This document shows positions 14,347 to 22,378 of a stretch of DNA of 49,002 nt, piece after piece; position 1 is the first letter of the stretch; each line of letters begins with the position of its first letter. Both the position numbers and the translations under genes were made by a program. Source of the stretch: Myxococcales bacterium. Its GTDB lineage: Bacteria; Myxococcota; UBA796; SXON01. Where the stretch lies: contig SHYX01000035.1 of the NCBI GenBank assembly GCA_009692585.1, forward strand, positions 1 to 49,002, given 5' to 3'. The notes below the pieces were generated by a model. The model was given only the letters and a program-made list of their open reading frames with translations. It made no database searches and was not told the origin of the DNA.

Positions 14347-14912
14347 CAATGCCGGTCACTTAGCGAATAGTGATCGGCGAAGGCCGGCTTCCCACGAACG
14401 CATGTAGAAGGGTTGTTTTCGACTGGTAGGGGCGATAATTCGCGACCTTCCGGAGTGCGAAGATGTCGTCGTTCGCAGAGGCCGTGGGGGCCGTTGAGCA
14501 GCTCGGCCCACAGGGGATCGCACGGTTCCAGGCGTCGCTGGACCTGTCGTCGGTGGAGGAAGCCCTGACCGCGACGGGGACAGCATCCGTTCGACGCCGA
14601 AAGTTCCCCGCCGAGCAGGCCGTGTGGCTGGTCCTGGGAACGGCCGTCTTCCGTGATCGGTCCATCGAGGACGTCGTGGCGCACCTGGGCCTCACGCTCC
14701 CGGGCACTGGCCCGCTGGCAAAGAGCGCGATTCCCGTCGCAAGACGGCGGCTGGGACCCGCACCGATCAAGTACCTGTTTCAGCGGGTGGCGGGTGCATG
14801 GGCGAACGCGGACAAATCCGGTTACTTCCTTGGCCTCACGCTGCTAGGAATCGACGGGACGTGCATGCGGGTTCAGGACTCCGAGGCAAACGTCGATCAC
14901 TTTGGCAAGCCG
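14347..14912 (+). mobile_element. Truncated IS4-type insertion sequence (left part only)
   Basis: The left end is inferred from CAATGCCGGTCACTTA at 14347-14362, which looks like an IS terminal repeat, and from a local drop in GC compared with the flanks (about 14347-14460). The transposase N-terminal half follows. Homology to the transposase appears to stop near 14912 (after HFGKP). I found no reverse complement of the left end downstream, so the right half is deleted. The element is immobile by itself. Confidence 0.65.
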
Positions 14913-14993
14913 ACGTGCCGCGATGATGTCACCTGCCGCTCCACGAGCGCCAGCAGCAGCGACACCTTGTTCCGTCCATCCGCGGCCAGGTGA
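14463..14993 (+). pseudogene. IS4-family transposase, N-terminal fragment
   Basis: The frame has the N-terminal helical domain of IS4-type transposases (FPAEQAVWLVLGTAVFRDRS, IEDVVAHLGLTLPG, RRLGPAPIKYLFQRVAGAWA) and the beginning of the DDE domain, LLGIDGTCMRVQDSEANVDH, where the Asp of GIDGT is the first catalytic residue. The last ~25 residues (from TCRDDV) are not transposase-like and come from fusion to other DNA at about 14912. Active relatives are about 400-450 residues; the second and third catalytic residues are missing here. Confidence 0.82.
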
Positions 14994-15045
14994 CCATCAC
15001 CGATCACGGACTCCCCGAACCACCTCACCAGCCCTGGGGTTGCCG
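14915..15045 (-). other. Coding-like fragment of unknown origin at the IS breakpoint
   Basis: On the minus strand this stretch reads GLVRWFGESVIGDGHLAADG and then RNKVSLLLALVERQVTSS, with strong third-position GC like the real genes here. It has no plausible start, continues into the intergenic repeat on one side and into antisense IS sequence on the other. It may be a piece of a gene cut by the event that truncated the IS. I do not recognise the family; it could also be chance. Confidence 0.25.
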
Positions 15046-15169
15046 CGCAGGGGGAGGGCTTCGGAGACCACCTCCGCCCGCGCCGAGCGGTTCCTCCCAT
15101 TACCGGCTGGAGCGGCCGCCGCTCTGCGTCGCCGGGCCCTCCCTGCGGGCGAGCCCTCCGCTCGCTCCC

Positions 15170-15237
15170 TGCCGCGCGGTATTGGGAGAGGGCGGCGGGA
15201 CGGTCCGGGGCGCGAGCCCTTTCCCGCCAGTTACATG
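15170..15237 (+). repeat. Dispersed intergenic hairpin element, copy B
   Basis: The block 15174-15197 (GCGCGGTA, tt, then GGGAGAGGGCGGCG) matches copy C at 43395-43418 in 22 of 24 positions. GGGAGAGGGC (15184-15193) can pair with GCCCTTTCCC (15216-15225) with one G-T pair. GTTACATG follows at 15230-15237 and the ATG of the next gene is exactly 15 nt after the start of GTTAC, as in copy C. The rest of the 14994-15244 gap is GC-rich with further GAGCCCTCC-like repeats and no evident gene on the plus strand. Confidence 0.65.
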
Positions 15238-15244
15238 AGCGGCG

Positions 15245-17662
15245 ATGTTCCTCCTGTCGAGCGCGCTCGCGGCCGAGCTGCTGGTGTACGCTCCAGACGG
15301 CTCCGTCCGCGCGGGTGAGCCCGGCCGAATCGGGGTGTACTGCCTCGGTTGCAGCGCGCCGTTGGCGCTCGGGGCGCTCACCGTCACCGGCGCGCCGGTG
15401 CTTCGCGGCGCCGTCGGGGTAGACGGAGCGCTCGTCGTCGAGCTCGGTGTGCCCACGGCCGAGGGCCTGGACCTCGTGGCCACCGTCGCCGAGGGGGCGC
15501 TGCGGACGCGCCTGGAGGTGGCACCGCTGCGTCGGTCGGGCCTGGTCTTGACCGCACCGGCCGAGGTGCCGCTGGCGTCGTCTTCGGTCGAGGTACGGCT
15601 CACCGGACTTGACCCGACCCACGCCGAAGGGGTCATGGTCCGCGCCTCGGAGGGCACGGTGGGGCCGCTCCGCGTCACGCCGGCGGGCCTCGCGGCGACC
15701 GTGACGCTGGGGAGTGAACGGGCCGCACGGCCCCTTCTGCTCGCGGCGCTGGACCTGAGCGATCCTCATGCACCTCCCGCGCTCGCGGTCGTCCGACTGC
15801 GCGCGCGCCACACCGGCTCCGTCGCGGCCGAGGCCGGCACCCGCCTGAGCATCCGCATCGGCGGGCGAACGTACGGCCCGTTCGTCGCCGGGGCGGAAGG
15901 CACCGCCGCCGTCGCCTTCGACGCGCTGCCGGGAGAACCGACGTACGAGCTCACGGTCTCCGACGACCTGGGCAACACCCAGAAGCTGACGCAGCCGGTC
16001 CCGGCGGTGACGGAGCCCACCGTGCTGGTGGTGGAGGACGGGCGCTCCGACGCGCCTCAGCTGTGGTTGTCGGCCGCTGACGAGCGGGCTTTTCCCTGGA
16101 CGGGGGCTGCGCCCGTCTGTCGCAGCGGTGCGACCGCACCGGAAGCGGCCATCCCGGTGGGCGCGGCGCAGTGGCGCTGGCGTCCCGGCTCGTCGCCGGG
16201 GGTGATGGGGGAAGTCGCGACCGCGTGCGTACTCGGAACCGTCCAGCGCCACATCCGCCTCGCGGTCGGCGTGCGCGCGCCCGAGGCCATCGCGTTGCGG
16301 TTCTATCCCGACGTGCTCTCGGCCGACTTCCCGCTGGCCGAGGTGCTGGCGACCCTCATCGATCAGAGCGGAGAGCGCGTCGGGGTCGAGGGCCTGGACC
16401 TGTCGGCCGCCCACGGAAAGATGGTGGTGCACCGCTCCGACGATGCCCTCCGCGCCGAGTACGACGGCACCGCGGCCGCCGCGCTGGGCGAGGACGTGGT
16501 CCACGCTCGCTGGACCCGTCGCCGCGGCGTCGGGGCGCCGCGGGCGATGTCGCTGTGCGCGGCTCGGGCGGAAGCCGGCCTCTTCGCGGTCGTTCGTGTC
16601 GTGGATGGTCGGGGGGATCCCCTGCCCGACGTGGGGGTCCGCGTGACCGCGGGGGGGGCGGCCCTTCGGGAGGTCCCGAGCGACGCCCGGGGGTTCGCCC
16701 GCTGGCTCCTGCCGCCCTCCAGCGGACCGATCCGGCTTCGCGCCGAAGGCGGCGGCGCCGCCGCGGAAGCCCTGGCCATTCCCGACCAGCCGGGTGACCC
16801 GGGCTGCCTGACCCGGGCCGATCCGGCCGCCGCCGACCTCGACGCCCGGATCCGGGTGCCGATTCGCAGCGGGCGCGTCCGGCAGGTCTTCCTGGACGTC
16901 GAGCCCCGAACCGTGACCCTCGGTCCCGGTGCCACGGCCGAGATCCGCGTGCGCATGCTCGACGGGGCCGGGGGACTGGTGCGCGATGAGCCGCTGGCGC
17001 TCACGGCCTCGGAGGGGACGGTCACGCTGCCGGTCGCGACCGCAGATGGTACGTTCGTCGCGCGGTTCGACCCAGGCCCCCACCCCGGCGCCCGCGACGT
17101 GACCATCACCGCGACCTCCGCCGCGGGCACGGTCGCCACGTCGTTGTCCGTCGCCCCGCGCCCCGTTCGTGGCCTCGTCGCCGCGGGCTTCGGGTGGGTC
17201 GGCAACTTCGGCTCGATCTCCTCTCCGACCGGGAGCGTGTCCGTCGAGCGTCGATTGCCGGTCGGGGGGCTGTCGGCGCGCGTGGGTCTGGGTGTGTATG
17301 GCCTGTCCGAGACCGTGCAGGCGGGCAGCGGTTCCGTCCACATTGTCGGGTCCTTCTTCCCGATCGACGCGGGCGTCTCGTTTGCGCAGCGTGGACCGAG
17401 GTTCTCGCTGAGTGCCGGAATCAGCCTCGCGCTGGTTCCGTACGCCTTGGAGGCCGATTTTGACGGGGAGGATGCGGTTTCCGGCGCCGGGCTCGGCTCG
17501 CCGGGCGTCGACGTCCGCGGGTCGTTCGGCTGGCGGATCGGCCAGACCGAGATCTATGCCGAGGGCGGCTACCTGTTGTTCACCGTGCCCGACGGGGCGG
17601 TGACTCTGGCGCAGAATGCGGGCGGACTCCGCGCAATCGTCGGATATCGGCTACTCTATTGA
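15245..17662 (+). CDS. Exported protein with Ig-like/invasin-like domains and C-terminal barrel-like region, 805 aa
   Basis: An in-frame stop seven nt upstream forces the ATG at 15245. The signal sequence is unusually short (MFLLSSALAA). Several beta-sandwich repeats follow; for example residues about 550-637 (VEPRTVTLGPGATAEIRVRM) form a classical bacterial Ig-like unit, and RVVDGRGDPLPDVGVRVTAG (near 455) looks like a carboxypeptidase-regulatory or Ig-like fold. From about 640 the sequence changes to membrane-barrel-like strands (GLVAAGFGWVGNFGSISS, LSARVGLGVYGLSET, AIVGYRLLY at the end). It is probably an outer-membrane anchored adhesin or structural protein. It is followed two nt later by the giant lipoprotein gene, suggesting one operon. 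Confidence 0.72.
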   Translation: MFLLSSALAAELLVYAPDGSVRAGEPGRIGVYCLGCSAPLALGALTVTGAPVLRGAVGVDGALVVELGVPTAEGLDLVATVAEGALRTRLEVAPLRRSGLVLTAPAEVPLASSSVEVRLTGLDPTHAEGVMVRASEGTVGPLRVTPAGLAATVTLGSERAARPLLLAALDLSDPHAPPALAVVRLRARHTGSVAAEAGTRLSIRIGGRTYGPFVAGAEGTAAVAFDALPGEPTYELTVSDDLGNTQKLTQPVPAVTEPTVLVVEDGRSDAPQLWLSAADERAFPWTGAAPVCRSGATAPEAAIPVGAAQWRWRPGSSPGVMGEVATACVLGTVQRHIRLAVGVRAPEAIALRFYPDVLSADFPLAEVLATLIDQSGERVGVEGLDLSAAHGKMVVHRSDDALRAEYDGTAAAALGEDVVHARWTRRRGVGAPRAMSLCAARAEAGLFAVVRVVDGRGDPLPDVGVRVTAGGAALREVPSDARGFARWLLPPSSGPIRLRAEGGGAAAEALAIPDQPGDPGCLTRADPAAADLDARIRVPIRSGRVRQVFLDVEPRTVTLGPGATAEIRVRMLDGAGGLVRDEPLALTASEGTVTLPVATADGTFVARFDPGPHPGARDVTITATSAAGTVATSLSVAPRPVRGLVAAGFGWVGNFGSISSPTGSVSVERRLPVGGLSARVGLGVYGLSETVQAGSGSVHIVGSFFPIDAGVSFAQRGPRFSLSAGISLALVPYALEADFDGEDAVSGAGLGSPGVDVRGSFGWRIGQTEIYAEGGYLLFTVPDGAVTLAQNAGGLRAIVGYRLLY

Positions 17663-17664
17663 GG

Positions 17665-20600
17665 ATGGCGTTCCTGCTGGCCATGTTCACCGCGTGCGCG
17701 CCCACCGCGCCGCCGCCTGAGCTGTTCTCGGTCGAACCGGCTCGTGGCTGGAACGGGGAGGTGACGGCGGTCGTGCTCGCCGGTGATCACCTTCTGCCCA
17801 GCGTTTCCCTTGGGGACGTCGACCCCGTCGACGCCGGCTTCGAGGTCTGGCTGGAGGCGCCGTCGGGCGACATCCGGCTGGAGGGTGCCGAGCTACTGGA
17901 CTATGACCACCTGCTGGCGCAGGTGCCGGCAGGAATTGCGGCCGGCAGCTACCCGGTGGTGGTACGCACGCCCGCGGGCACCGAAGCGCGCCTCGACGAG
18001 GGGTTCTTCGTCGCGACCACGCGGGCGGACCATCTGGTGCTCCGCCCCACCGCCGGCGTGGCCTACGATTTGGGCGAATATGCCAGTATTGAGCTACAAA
18101 TCGTGGATCCGAACGACGATGTGGTGGCGATGGATCTGGACGTCGAGATCTCGGCGACCTCGGCGGACGGCGCCGAGGGAGTCGAGTTCGCCGCCGACCA
18201 GCTCGTCGGGCAGACCCGTGGTGAGTCCGGCGTGGGGATCTCCGGGCGCCTGGACGCCGATGGCAGCACCACCATCCTCGTCCGCTCCACGCGCGCCGCG
18301 GACGTCAGCTTCACCGCCACCGCGCTGTCGGAACAGGGAATCGACGCCGCCGCGCCCCTGGTCCTCAGCTGGCAGACGGGGGGCCTGGCCAACGTGATCG
18401 TCAGCCTCCCGTTCACCCCCTTCCGGGCCCGCGCCGGCACGCCCTTCCAGGTGCATCTGGCGCTGGAGGACGAGTTCGGCAATCCGCTCCCCGACACCTA
18501 CTCTCGCGTCTCGATCTCCGACGCCTGCGGGTCCTTCCGCACCGTGGTCGACGTCATCGGACAGGTGGACGCCGAGGTCACCCTCGACGTCGCCTGCGAC
18601 GTCGACCGCCTCACGGTGTTCAACGCGTCCGTCGAGGTCGTCAGCGACGACTTCGTGGTCCTCCCGGGAGAGATGGCCGGATATCATGTCATCGCGACAC
18701 CTGACACACTTGTCGAGGCCGGGGTGCAGCCCGTCCTGGTGCTCGTGGCCGCGGTGGACACCTTCGGCAACCGGGTGGACGACTTCGATGGCGCAATCAC
18801 CCTGACCGACCAGCTCGCCGGCATCGACGGCAGCCGAACGAACTGCCCGGCCCTCACCGGCGGCGCCACGCTCTGTGCGACCTACCTGAACCGCGCGGGG
18901 TTGGATGTTTTCCGCGTGGTCGATCCAGAACTTCGCTCCGCGAGCTCGAATTCGGTGGTGGTGGTGGCGAGTGTCCCGGTCACGCTCTCGCTTTCGCTCG
19001 GGTCCGCGGAGGTGATCGCCGGCAACGAGGTCGGGGCCTCGCTCGGCGTGGCCGACGCGTGGGGAAACGCCGTGGAGATCGAGCCCGGGGGGAACGATCC
19101 GGTGACGATGACCGACGACAGCGGGTCGGTCGAGTGCGACTGGACCGGTCCGATCGCCGACGGCCGCCATGGCTTCCTGTGCCGGTTCACGACCGCCTAT
19201 GAGGAGTCGGTGGTGCAGGCCGAGCTACCCCGACTGGGCCTCCTCGGGCTGGCGCCGGATCCGGTGACCATCCGAAACGCCGAGCTGTCGGTGGTCACCT
19301 TCAGCGTCCCCTCCACGGTCGTCGCCGGGGTCGCCTTCGCCCTGAGCGCCGCGGGCTTCGACGAGTACGGCAACCCGTACCTCCGACAGACCGACCCGGT
19401 GGTCGACGTGTCTGACAGCTCCGGAACCCTGAGCGCGACGAGTCTGTCGTTGGATTCGAATGGTGAGGTACTCACGACCGCGTCGCTGACGGCAGCGGGC
19501 ACCGGCGCCCGCATTCGAGCGTCCCGCTCCGGCACGACGGTCGGGCTCTCCTTGCCGATCACCGTGACGGCCGGCGCCATGGCGGACTTCGCCGTGGACG
19601 CTCCGCCGTGGGTCGGCGTCGGTGACGACCTGGAGGTGGTGGTGGTCCCGGTGGACGCGTACGGGAACACGGTGCCGACCTATGCAGGCGCGCCCACCGC
19701 GTCGATCACCGGCGGTGCGTGCGCTGCCGAGACCTTGGCCCCGATGTCGGGCGCCGCGACCGTGGTGGCCTTGCGCTGTGACGACGTGTTCGTCGGGGCC
19801 ACCGTGCTGGTTTCGGACGGCACGTACAGCTCCACCAGCGATACCGTGGACGTCGTCGACTTCGAGTGCACGTCGCCGCCGGTCGCGACGCTCCTGGTCG
19901 ACGGGGGCGACGAGGCGGTGGCCTGTCTCGGCAGCAGCGGGTCCACCGTCGAGGCCGACGGCTCGGCATCCGGCGTCGGGGCCGCCGACCTGGCGCTGTT
20001 CTCCTTCGTCGAGACCGACGGCGCCCGTGCTCGCGACAGCGCGGCGGTGGCGGAGTTCACCTGGACCTCTCCCGGTCCGCGCCTCGTCGAGATGCTCGTG
20101 GTGGATGAAGATGGCTGCGGCGCGACGGCGTCGGCGTGGAGCTGGGTGGGCGAGGACGACGGCGAGGTCACCGGCCCGGTGGACCTCGTGGCCAGCGACA
20201 GCTCGGTCGCCTCCGGGGGGTCGGTCACCGTGGACGTCGCGGCCTACGACTGCACGGGCGACGTCGCCGGGGGGCAGGACATCCTGCTCCGGGCGTCGCT
20301 GGGCGACGTGGGGGGGGCCAGCTCCGGCGCGGGGCTGATCCTGGCCCTCGACGCCGGCGGCGAAGGCACCGTGACCTGGACCTTCCCCGACGGGTATGCC
20401 GCCCCCGCCACGCTCGCGGCGGGTTCTGCCAGCTCGGGCGGCTACGGGGCGGTGTTGGTGGCGGTCACCCAGGACAGCGCCCGCCCCCACGTGATCGAGG
20501 TGACCCCAAGCGGCACCACGAGCGCCACGATCGACGAGGTGGTAATCGAATTCGACGAGCCGCTCCTGGCCAGCATGGTCTCCGCAGTGACGGTCACCGG

Positions 20601-21147
20601 TCCATCGGGCGCCGAGAGCGTCACCGCGAGCCTGGACGGGAACATCCTGACGCTCACCCTGGCCCACGCGCTGGACGCGTCGTCCGGTACCTTCACCGTC
20701 ACCGTTCCCGACAGCGTCCGCGACGAAGCCGGAAACCGCGTGGACGGCACCTGGTCCGGAGCGGCAGGAGCCTTCACCTCCAGCTTCGGCGCCGTCACCA
20801 GCACGCTCCCAGCCACGGCGGGCTGCGCGGTCAGCACCGAGGTGTTTCGCCCAGATGGCGACGACGGCGCCGGGGAAGAGTCTGATGCCGTCGAACTGAG
20901 TCCGGTCACCGCGGGTAGCCCGACGTGGTGGTGGCTCATCGTCACCGACGCGGCCGACGCCCACGTGCGCAGCACCCGCGTCGTCGGGTCGACGTCGAGC
21001 ATCTCGTGGGACGGCAAGGGCGACGACGGACTCATCGTGCCCGGCGGCGAGTACCTCGTGGGCATCATCGCGATCGACAACAACGACAACCAGGACGACG
21101 TATGCCTAGAAAGCATTAGCGTCGCCCATCGACTGGAGCTGCCTTGA
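17665..21147 (+). CDS. Giant Ig-like lipoprotein with SbsA-like domain, 1160 aa
   Basis: Start ATG 17665 gives MAFLLAMFTAC, a minimal lipoprotein signal (Cys11); a TTG six nt upstream is possible. An IPT/TIG-like domain follows (ELFSVEPARGWNGEVTAVVL). The central part (about 120-850) consists of tandem Ig-like repeats, each marked by phrases such as DEFGNPLPDTYS, DTFGNRVDDFDG, DAWGNAVEIEPG, DEYGNPYLRQ and DAYGNTVPTY. Residues about 943-1027 match an SbsA-type Ig-like fold (VIEFDEPLLASMVS ... DSVRDEAGNRVDG). The C-terminus resembles the FlgD-like fold of secretion tails (SWDGKGDDGLIVPGGEYLVG). Likely a surface or periplasmic structural protein. Its stop overlaps the kinase start (TTGA). Confidence 0.78.
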   Translation: MAFLLAMFTACAPTAPPPELFSVEPARGWNGEVTAVVLAGDHLLPSVSLGDVDPVDAGFEVWLEAPSGDIRLEGAELLDYDHLLAQVPAGIAAGSYPVVVRTPAGTEARLDEGFFVATTRADHLVLRPTAGVAYDLGEYASIELQIVDPNDDVVAMDLDVEISATSADGAEGVEFAADQLVGQTRGESGVGISGRLDADGSTTILVRSTRAADVSFTATALSEQGIDAAAPLVLSWQTGGLANVIVSLPFTPFRARAGTPFQVHLALEDEFGNPLPDTYSRVSISDACGSFRTVVDVIGQVDAEVTLDVACDVDRLTVFNASVEVVSDDFVVLPGEMAGYHVIATPDTLVEAGVQPVLVLVAAVDTFGNRVDDFDGAITLTDQLAGIDGSRTNCPALTGGATLCATYLNRAGLDVFRVVDPELRSASSNSVVVVASVPVTLSLSLGSAEVIAGNEVGASLGVADAWGNAVEIEPGGNDPVTMTDDSGSVECDWTGPIADGRHGFLCRFTTAYEESVVQAELPRLGLLGLAPDPVTIRNAELSVVTFSVPSTVVAGVAFALSAAGFDEYGNPYLRQTDPVVDVSDSSGTLSATSLSLDSNGEVLTTASLTAAGTGARIRASRSGTTVGLSLPITVTAGAMADFAVDAPPWVGVGDDLEVVVVPVDAYGNTVPTYAGAPTASITGGACAAETLAPMSGAATVVALRCDDVFVGATVLVSDGTYSSTSDTVDVVDFECTSPPVATLLVDGGDEAVACLGSSGSTVEADGSASGVGAADLALFSFVETDGARARDSAAVAEFTWTSPGPRLVEMLVVDEDGCGATASAWSWVGEDDGEVTGPVDLVASDSSVASGGSVTVDVAAYDCTGDVAGGQDILLRASLGDVGGASSGAGLILALDAGGEGTVTWTFPDGYAAPATLAAGSASSGGYGAVLVAVTQDSARPHVIEVTPSGTTSATIDEVVIEFDEPLLASMVSAVTVTGPSGAESVTASLDGNILTLTLAHALDASSGTFTVTVPDSVRDEAGNRVDGTWSGAAGAFTSSFGAVTSTLPATAGCAVSTEVFRPDGDDGAGEESDAVELSPVTAGSPTWWWLIVTDAADAHVRSTRVVGSTSSISWDGKGDDGLIVPGGEYLVGIIAIDNNDNQDDVCLESISVAHRLELP

Positions 21148-21812
21148 GTCAAAACGCGACCGATCTGGACCGTTGGCGCCTCGCGGAGCTCGGTCAGCAC
21201 GCAGCGATGTTGGTGCACCAGCTGCGCCAGCCGCTGTTCACGATCCGCGGGCTGGTTCAACTGGCCGAGTCCGACCCCGCCCGGGCCGCGCTTCACCTCG
21301 CGACCGCGCAGGGTCAGCTCGACGTGATGGAGTCGTTGGTGGACGGGTGGGCGGACTTCTCGCGTCGGCCCGGGCAAGCCGACGAACGCTTCGACATCCG
21401 CGCCCCGGTCGAGAGCGCGCTGGTGCTCTTGCGGCATCGGGGACATTCCCTGGGCGTAGCGGTCGAGTCCGAGCTCGGGCCCGGCCTGGTGGTGCGCAGC
21501 AGCCTTCTGGGCGTGCAGCAGGCGGTCGTCAACCTCGGACAGAACGCGCTGGAGGCCCTGGACGGCCAGCCCCAGGCCAGACTGAGCCTCCGCGTCGACG
21601 GCGCGGCGATCGTGGTGGAGGACAACGGCCCCGGACTGCCTCGCACCGTGCATGAGGACCTGTTCCGGCCCTTCGTCACCACCAAAGCGAAGGGCACCGG
21701 CCTGGGCCTCGTCATCGCCAGGACGCTGCTCGAGGGGTGCGGCGGCCACCTGCACCTGGAGGAGGCCCGCAGCGGCGTACGCTGGCGAATCGTGCTACCC
21801 GCGGCCGCATGA
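21144..21812 (+). CDS. Soluble sensor histidine kinase core, 222 aa
   Basis: It contains only the transmitter core: a dimerisation/phosphoacceptor helix with H25 in MLVHQLRQPLFTIRG, N-box NLGQNALEAL (about 131-140), G1 DNGPGL (about 163-168), F-box FRPFVTTKAKG and G2 GTGLGLVIA. There is no membrane segment or PAS/GAF sensor domain, so it must sense a cytoplasmic signal or be controlled by a partner. The TTG start at 21144 overlaps the stop of the giant lipoprotein, and its own stop overlaps the TPR protein start. No response regulator occurs in the window. All ATP-binding motifs appear intact. Confidence 0.9.
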   Translation: MSQNATDLDRWRLAELGQHAAMLVHQLRQPLFTIRGLVQLAESDPARAALHLATAQGQLDVMESLVDGWADFSRRPGQADERFDIRAPVESALVLLRHRGHSLGVAVESELGPGLVVRSSLLGVQQAVVNLGQNALEALDGQPQARLSLRVDGAAIVVEDNGPGLPRTVHEDLFRPFVTTKAKGTGLGLVIARTLLEGCGGHLHLEEARSGVRWRIVLPAAA

Positions 21813-22306
21813 AACAGGACAATCTGGACGGCGCGCCCGAGGCCCACCTCGCCGACCTCGGGCCCCGGTTCATGGCGGCCCTGGAGGCGCGATCGGCCGG
21901 TCGTGTCGACGTCGCGATCGAGGGGCTGCTCGGCATCCTCCGCGCGGAGCCCCGTCTGGCCGAACCTCGCATGGAGCTGGGCCGCATCTATCTCGACATG
22001 GAACGCCTGGACGAGGCCGAGGCCGAGGCGCGCGAGGCCATCCGCATCCTCGAGGCGGGCGGCGCGTGGACCGAGGAGCTACCCGAAAACGTCGTGACCG
22101 CTCTCGCGTGGGCGCTGTTGGGCGAGGTGCTCAAGGAGCTCGCCGCCAGCGACGACGTCGTGTTCGGCGAAGACCCGGCCCGATTCGCCGAGCTCCTGGT
22201 CCAGAGCCGTGCGGCCTTTGCGCGCGCCCACGCCCTCGACCCCACCGATTCCGTGAGCGGGGTGACCGCGGCCGAACTCCAGACCGAACCCGACGACGTC
22301 CACTGA
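21809..22306 (+). CDS. TPR-repeat protein, 165 aa
   Basis: ATG 21809 overlaps the kinase stop as ATGA. The sequence is helical with tetratricopeptide signatures: AGRVDVAIEGLLGILRAEPR, LAEPRMELGRIYLDMERLDE and AEAEAREAIRILEAG, then a further helix pair around FAELLVQSRAAFARAHALDP. No signal peptide is present, so it should be cytosolic. Coupling to the sensor-less kinase makes it a candidate partner or regulator of that kinase. It is the last gene of the 15.2-22.3 kb run. Confidence 0.82.
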   Translation: MKQDNLDGAPEAHLADLGPRFMAALEARSAGRVDVAIEGLLGILRAEPRLAEPRMELGRIYLDMERLDEAEAEAREAIRILEAGGAWTEELPENVVTALAWALLGEVLKELAASDDVVFGEDPARFAELLVQSRAAFARAHALDPTDSVSGVTAAELQTEPDDVH

Positions 22307-22378
22307 AAGTCCTTGCCCCGGCGGGTCCAGCGCGGGGTACCTTGTCGCCTGTCAGCGAAACTCCAGCCACCTCCGGTG

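Noticed and set aside
14990..15015. GTGACC and CGATCAC near 14992-15006 as the missing right end of the IS
   Set aside because: Only short words are shared with the left end, in an inconsistent arrangement; not a convincing inverted repeat.
14897..17341. An 814-codon minus-strand frame opposite the Ig-like/barrel gene
   Set aside because: It is Arg/Gly/His-rich without recognisable domains and lies against a coding plus strand with a signal sequence and Ig-like repeats. Only its last part (14915-15045) is outside that gene and is reported separately with low confidence.
18094..20964. Long minus-strand frames opposite the giant Ig-like lipoprotein
   Set aside because: Composition is typical of antisense of GC-rich coding DNA, with no motifs; the plus strand has repeated Ig-like signatures.
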